Shown here piece by piece: positions 5,574-6,505 of a DNA stretch of 6,505 nt (its first letter is position 1; each line of letters starts with the position of its first letter). A program made the translations under genes and the position numbers. The stretch spans positions 1-6,505 of the forward strand of contig JAOPVG010000434.1 of the NCBI GenBank assembly GCA_025966255.1. Direction: 5' to 3'. The stretch is from Jatrophihabitans sp. GTDB taxonomy: Bacteria; Actinomycetota; Actinomycetes; Mycobacteriales; Jatrophihabitantaceae. A model generated the notes under the pieces. It made no database searches, was not told the origin of the DNA, and saw only the letters and a list, made by a program, of their open reading frames with translations.

Positions 5574-6350
5574 CTATTTGAGAAGCAGCTTCGCGATCAG
5601 CCACGTGCCCTTCTGCCGAACAAGATCCATCTGCAGGCGGTTCCGATCGATCCGCGGCGTACTCGACTGGGACGTGGTCACCGTCTGATCCAGCAGGATG
5701 ACGACACTGACCTTCGCCGTCGTGGCGGTCGACGCGGCGAGGCCCTGCACGGTGGCCGTCGACTTCCCCTTGTACTGCACGATCGCCGGTTGGAGCTTGG
5801 TGCTGCTGTCCAGGTAGGACTTCTTGAAACCCGGTGTCAGGTGCGCGGCGACCTTGGCGAAGTCGCGGTCGAGGTGCTGGTAGTCGTACGAGCCGAAATC
5901 GACCGCGTAGGACTTCGCCGCCGTGAGCGCACTCACCCGAGCCGCGTTGACGTCACGTTGGTGCAGCCAGGCCGGGACAAGCACCGCGACCACGGCGCCC
6001 AGCGCGACGACGAGAACCGCCAGCACCGCCATCGCGGCGATCAGGCCCGTGCTGCGAGGTCGGACAGGTACCCCCGCCGCGGCCCGGGCCGCCGCCAGCT
6101 CGGCCCGCCGCTCGTCGGCCGCCCGCAACCGGGCCGCCTTGGCCTCCAGGCGTTCGGCCTTGGTCTTGGGACGCTCGGGTGAGTCGGCCGACGCGGCCTC
6201 CTCGGCCCCGGCCTCCGCGGACCCGGCCTCGGCCGGCGCGGCCTCCTCGGAGACGAGAGCCTTGGACGCACGAGCCTTGGCCGCGGGAGCCTTGGCCGCA
6301 GCCGTCTTGGCCCTCCTCGCGCGCGGAAGGTCGGCGTCGTCGTCGGTCAT
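5574..6350 (-). CDS. Mce-associated membrane protein
   Basis: This 258-residue protein resembles the Mce-associated (Mam) proteins encoded at the ends of actinobacterial mce operons, which support the Mce lipid-import complexes in the cell envelope. Residues 1-58 are low-complexity and Lys/Ala/Glu-rich; 60-92 are highly charged and helix-prone, probably coiled coil; 103-129 form one membrane helix; and 130-258 form an outside domain, probably NTF2-like. The outside domain carries ALTAAKSYAVDFGSYDYQHL (141-160), DFAKVAAHLTPGFKKSY (163-179), and near the end TPRIDRNRLQMDLVRQKGTW, as I recall for this family. The ATG at 6350 has AAGGA 6 nt upstream. Pentapeptide-like Lys-Ala repeats near the N-terminus are encoded by 15-nt tandem DNA repeats. 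The rest of an mce operon would be expected beyond the right edge. The family's exact molecular role is not settled. Confidence 0.85.
   Translation of the reverse strand: MTDDDADLPRARRAKTAAAKAPAAKARASKALVSEEAAPAEAGSAEAGAEEAASADSPERPKTKAERLEAKAARLRAADERRAELAAARAAAGVPVRPRSTGLIAAMAVLAVLVVALGAVVAVLVPAWLHQRDVNAARVSALTAAKSYAVDFGSYDYQHLDRDFAKVAAHLTPGFKKSYLDSSTKLQPAIVQYKGKSTATVQGLAASTATTAKVSVVILLDQTVTTSQSSTPRIDRNRLQMDLVRQKGTWLIAKLLLK
6257..6316. repeat. 15-nt tandem repeats encoding Lys-Ala units in the Mce-associated protein
   Basis: Plus-strand units are GAGCCTTGGACGCAC (6257-6271), GAGCCTTGGCCGCGG (6272-6286), GAGCCTTGGCCGCAG (6287-6301) and a diverged fourth CCGTCTTGGCCCTCC (6302-6316). Units two and three differ at one base. 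They encode five-residue blocks containing AK, such as AKTAA, AKAPA, AKARA and SKALV (residues 14-33). Such arrays change length by slippage. Confidence 0.8.
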
Positions 6351-6475
6351 GATGGGTCCTTCGGTCGGGTTGCAGGGGAGCCTAATGGGGCCACACCGCC
6401 TGGTCTTGGGTCAGAGTGGTGTCCAAGTCCGCCGATGGGTGAACACTGCTGAAGCCTGGCCTTCGAGGTCTAGAT
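6351..6475 (-). other. Leader region upstream of the Mce-associated gene
   Basis: This 125-bp stretch has no frame with the high third-position GC of its neighbours and is read as intergenic. It contains the AAGGA ribosome binding site at 6357-6361 and one GTTCACC heptamer (minus strand, 6444-6438) without a second unit in 11-nt register. No clear promoter hexamers or terminator were recognised. Confidence 0.4.
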
Positions 6476-6480
6476 CTAGA
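6469..6480. repeat. 12-bp palindrome made of two TCTAGA units
   Basis: TCTAGATCTAGA is its own reverse complement and is followed by TC, giving ATCTAGATCTAG on the minus strand. It is unusually AT-rich for this window and contains two CTAG tetramers, which are often scarce in bacterial genomes. In the frame of the probable upstream gene it reads as two TAG stop codons separated by one codon. Confidence 0.6.
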
Positions 6481-6505
6481 TCGTGTCCCTGTCGGTGAAC
6501 GAGGA
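6476..6505 (-). CDS. Possible C-terminal end of an upstream minus-strand gene (cut by window edge)
   Basis: Reading the minus strand from the right edge in the first frame gives nine codons ending SSFTDRDTI and then TAG at 6478-6476. All nine codons end in G or C, as in the real genes here, whereas the other two frames use A/T-ending codons and rare AGA codons. It would be the last residues of a gene 125 bp upstream of the Mce-associated gene, plausibly an Mce or second Mce-associated protein, but nine residues cannot identify it. Confidence 0.3.
   Translation of the reverse strand, partial: SSFTDRDTI

Noticed and set aside
6438..6500. Two GTTCACC heptamers on the minus strand (6444-6438 and 6500-6494) as further Pho boxes
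   Set aside because: Neither has a second unit in 11-nt register, and the second lies inside the probable end of a coding frame. Single heptamers are expected by chance.
6382..6504. Minus-strand frame open from the right edge to TAG at 6382 as the end of the upstream gene
   Set aside because: Its codons frequently end in A or T and include AGA, unlike every real gene in the window. The frame ending at 6476 has all third positions G or C.

Overview
The window is compact, GC-rich bacterial DNA: seven confidently read genes, most using G or C at the third codon position, several with GTG starts, and few gaps above 150 bp. A Mce-associated membrane protein, a PP2C phosphatase beside a probable FHA-type protein, and a PhoP/RegX3-like direct repeat together point to an actinomycete (Actinomycetota). 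Genus cannot be decided from the sequence alone.

Layout. Positions 1-1121 (minus strand) hold a two-gene signalling unit: a PP2C-type Ser/Thr protein phosphatase, then, 21 bp downstream, the first 104 codons of a protein resembling the N-terminal part of actinobacterial FHA-domain proteins. Positions 1262-1861 (minus) encode a small multi-spanning membrane protein of the YczE/YyaS/YitT type. A divergent intergenic region (1862-1990) carries a perfect 9-bp inverted repeat plus a third half-site. Positions 1991-3726 (plus) form a two-gene operon: an arylamine N-acetyltransferase whose stop codon overlaps the start of an acetamidase/formamidase-family amidase. Positions 3775-5418 (minus, convergent with the amidase) encode a secreted phospholipase C / acid-phosphatase-family phosphoesterase. 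It is preceded by a two-unit 11-nt direct repeat that looks like an actinobacterial Pho box. Positions 5574-6350 (minus) encode a Mce-associated membrane protein with an unusual Lys/Ala-repeat N-terminus. The last 30 bp probably hold the end of a further minus-strand gene, perhaps the tail of an mce operon lying outside the window.

How the genes may work together. PP2C and FHA-type proteins normally act with Ser/Thr kinases: the phosphatase removes phosphate and the FHA domain binds phosphothreonine. No kinase is present here. The NAT/amidase pair is tightly coupled and could form and hydrolyse small amides, but the substrates are unknown. The secreted phosphoesterase with its Pho-box-like element suggests phosphate scavenging from phosphoesters under phosphate starvation. 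The Mce-associated protein belongs to lipid-uptake machinery. No mobile element, CRISPR array, tRNA or rRNA was recognised. There is no clear sign of a wholly new system; the most testable leads are the Pho-box-like site, the divergent operator-like repeats and the NAT-amidase coupling.
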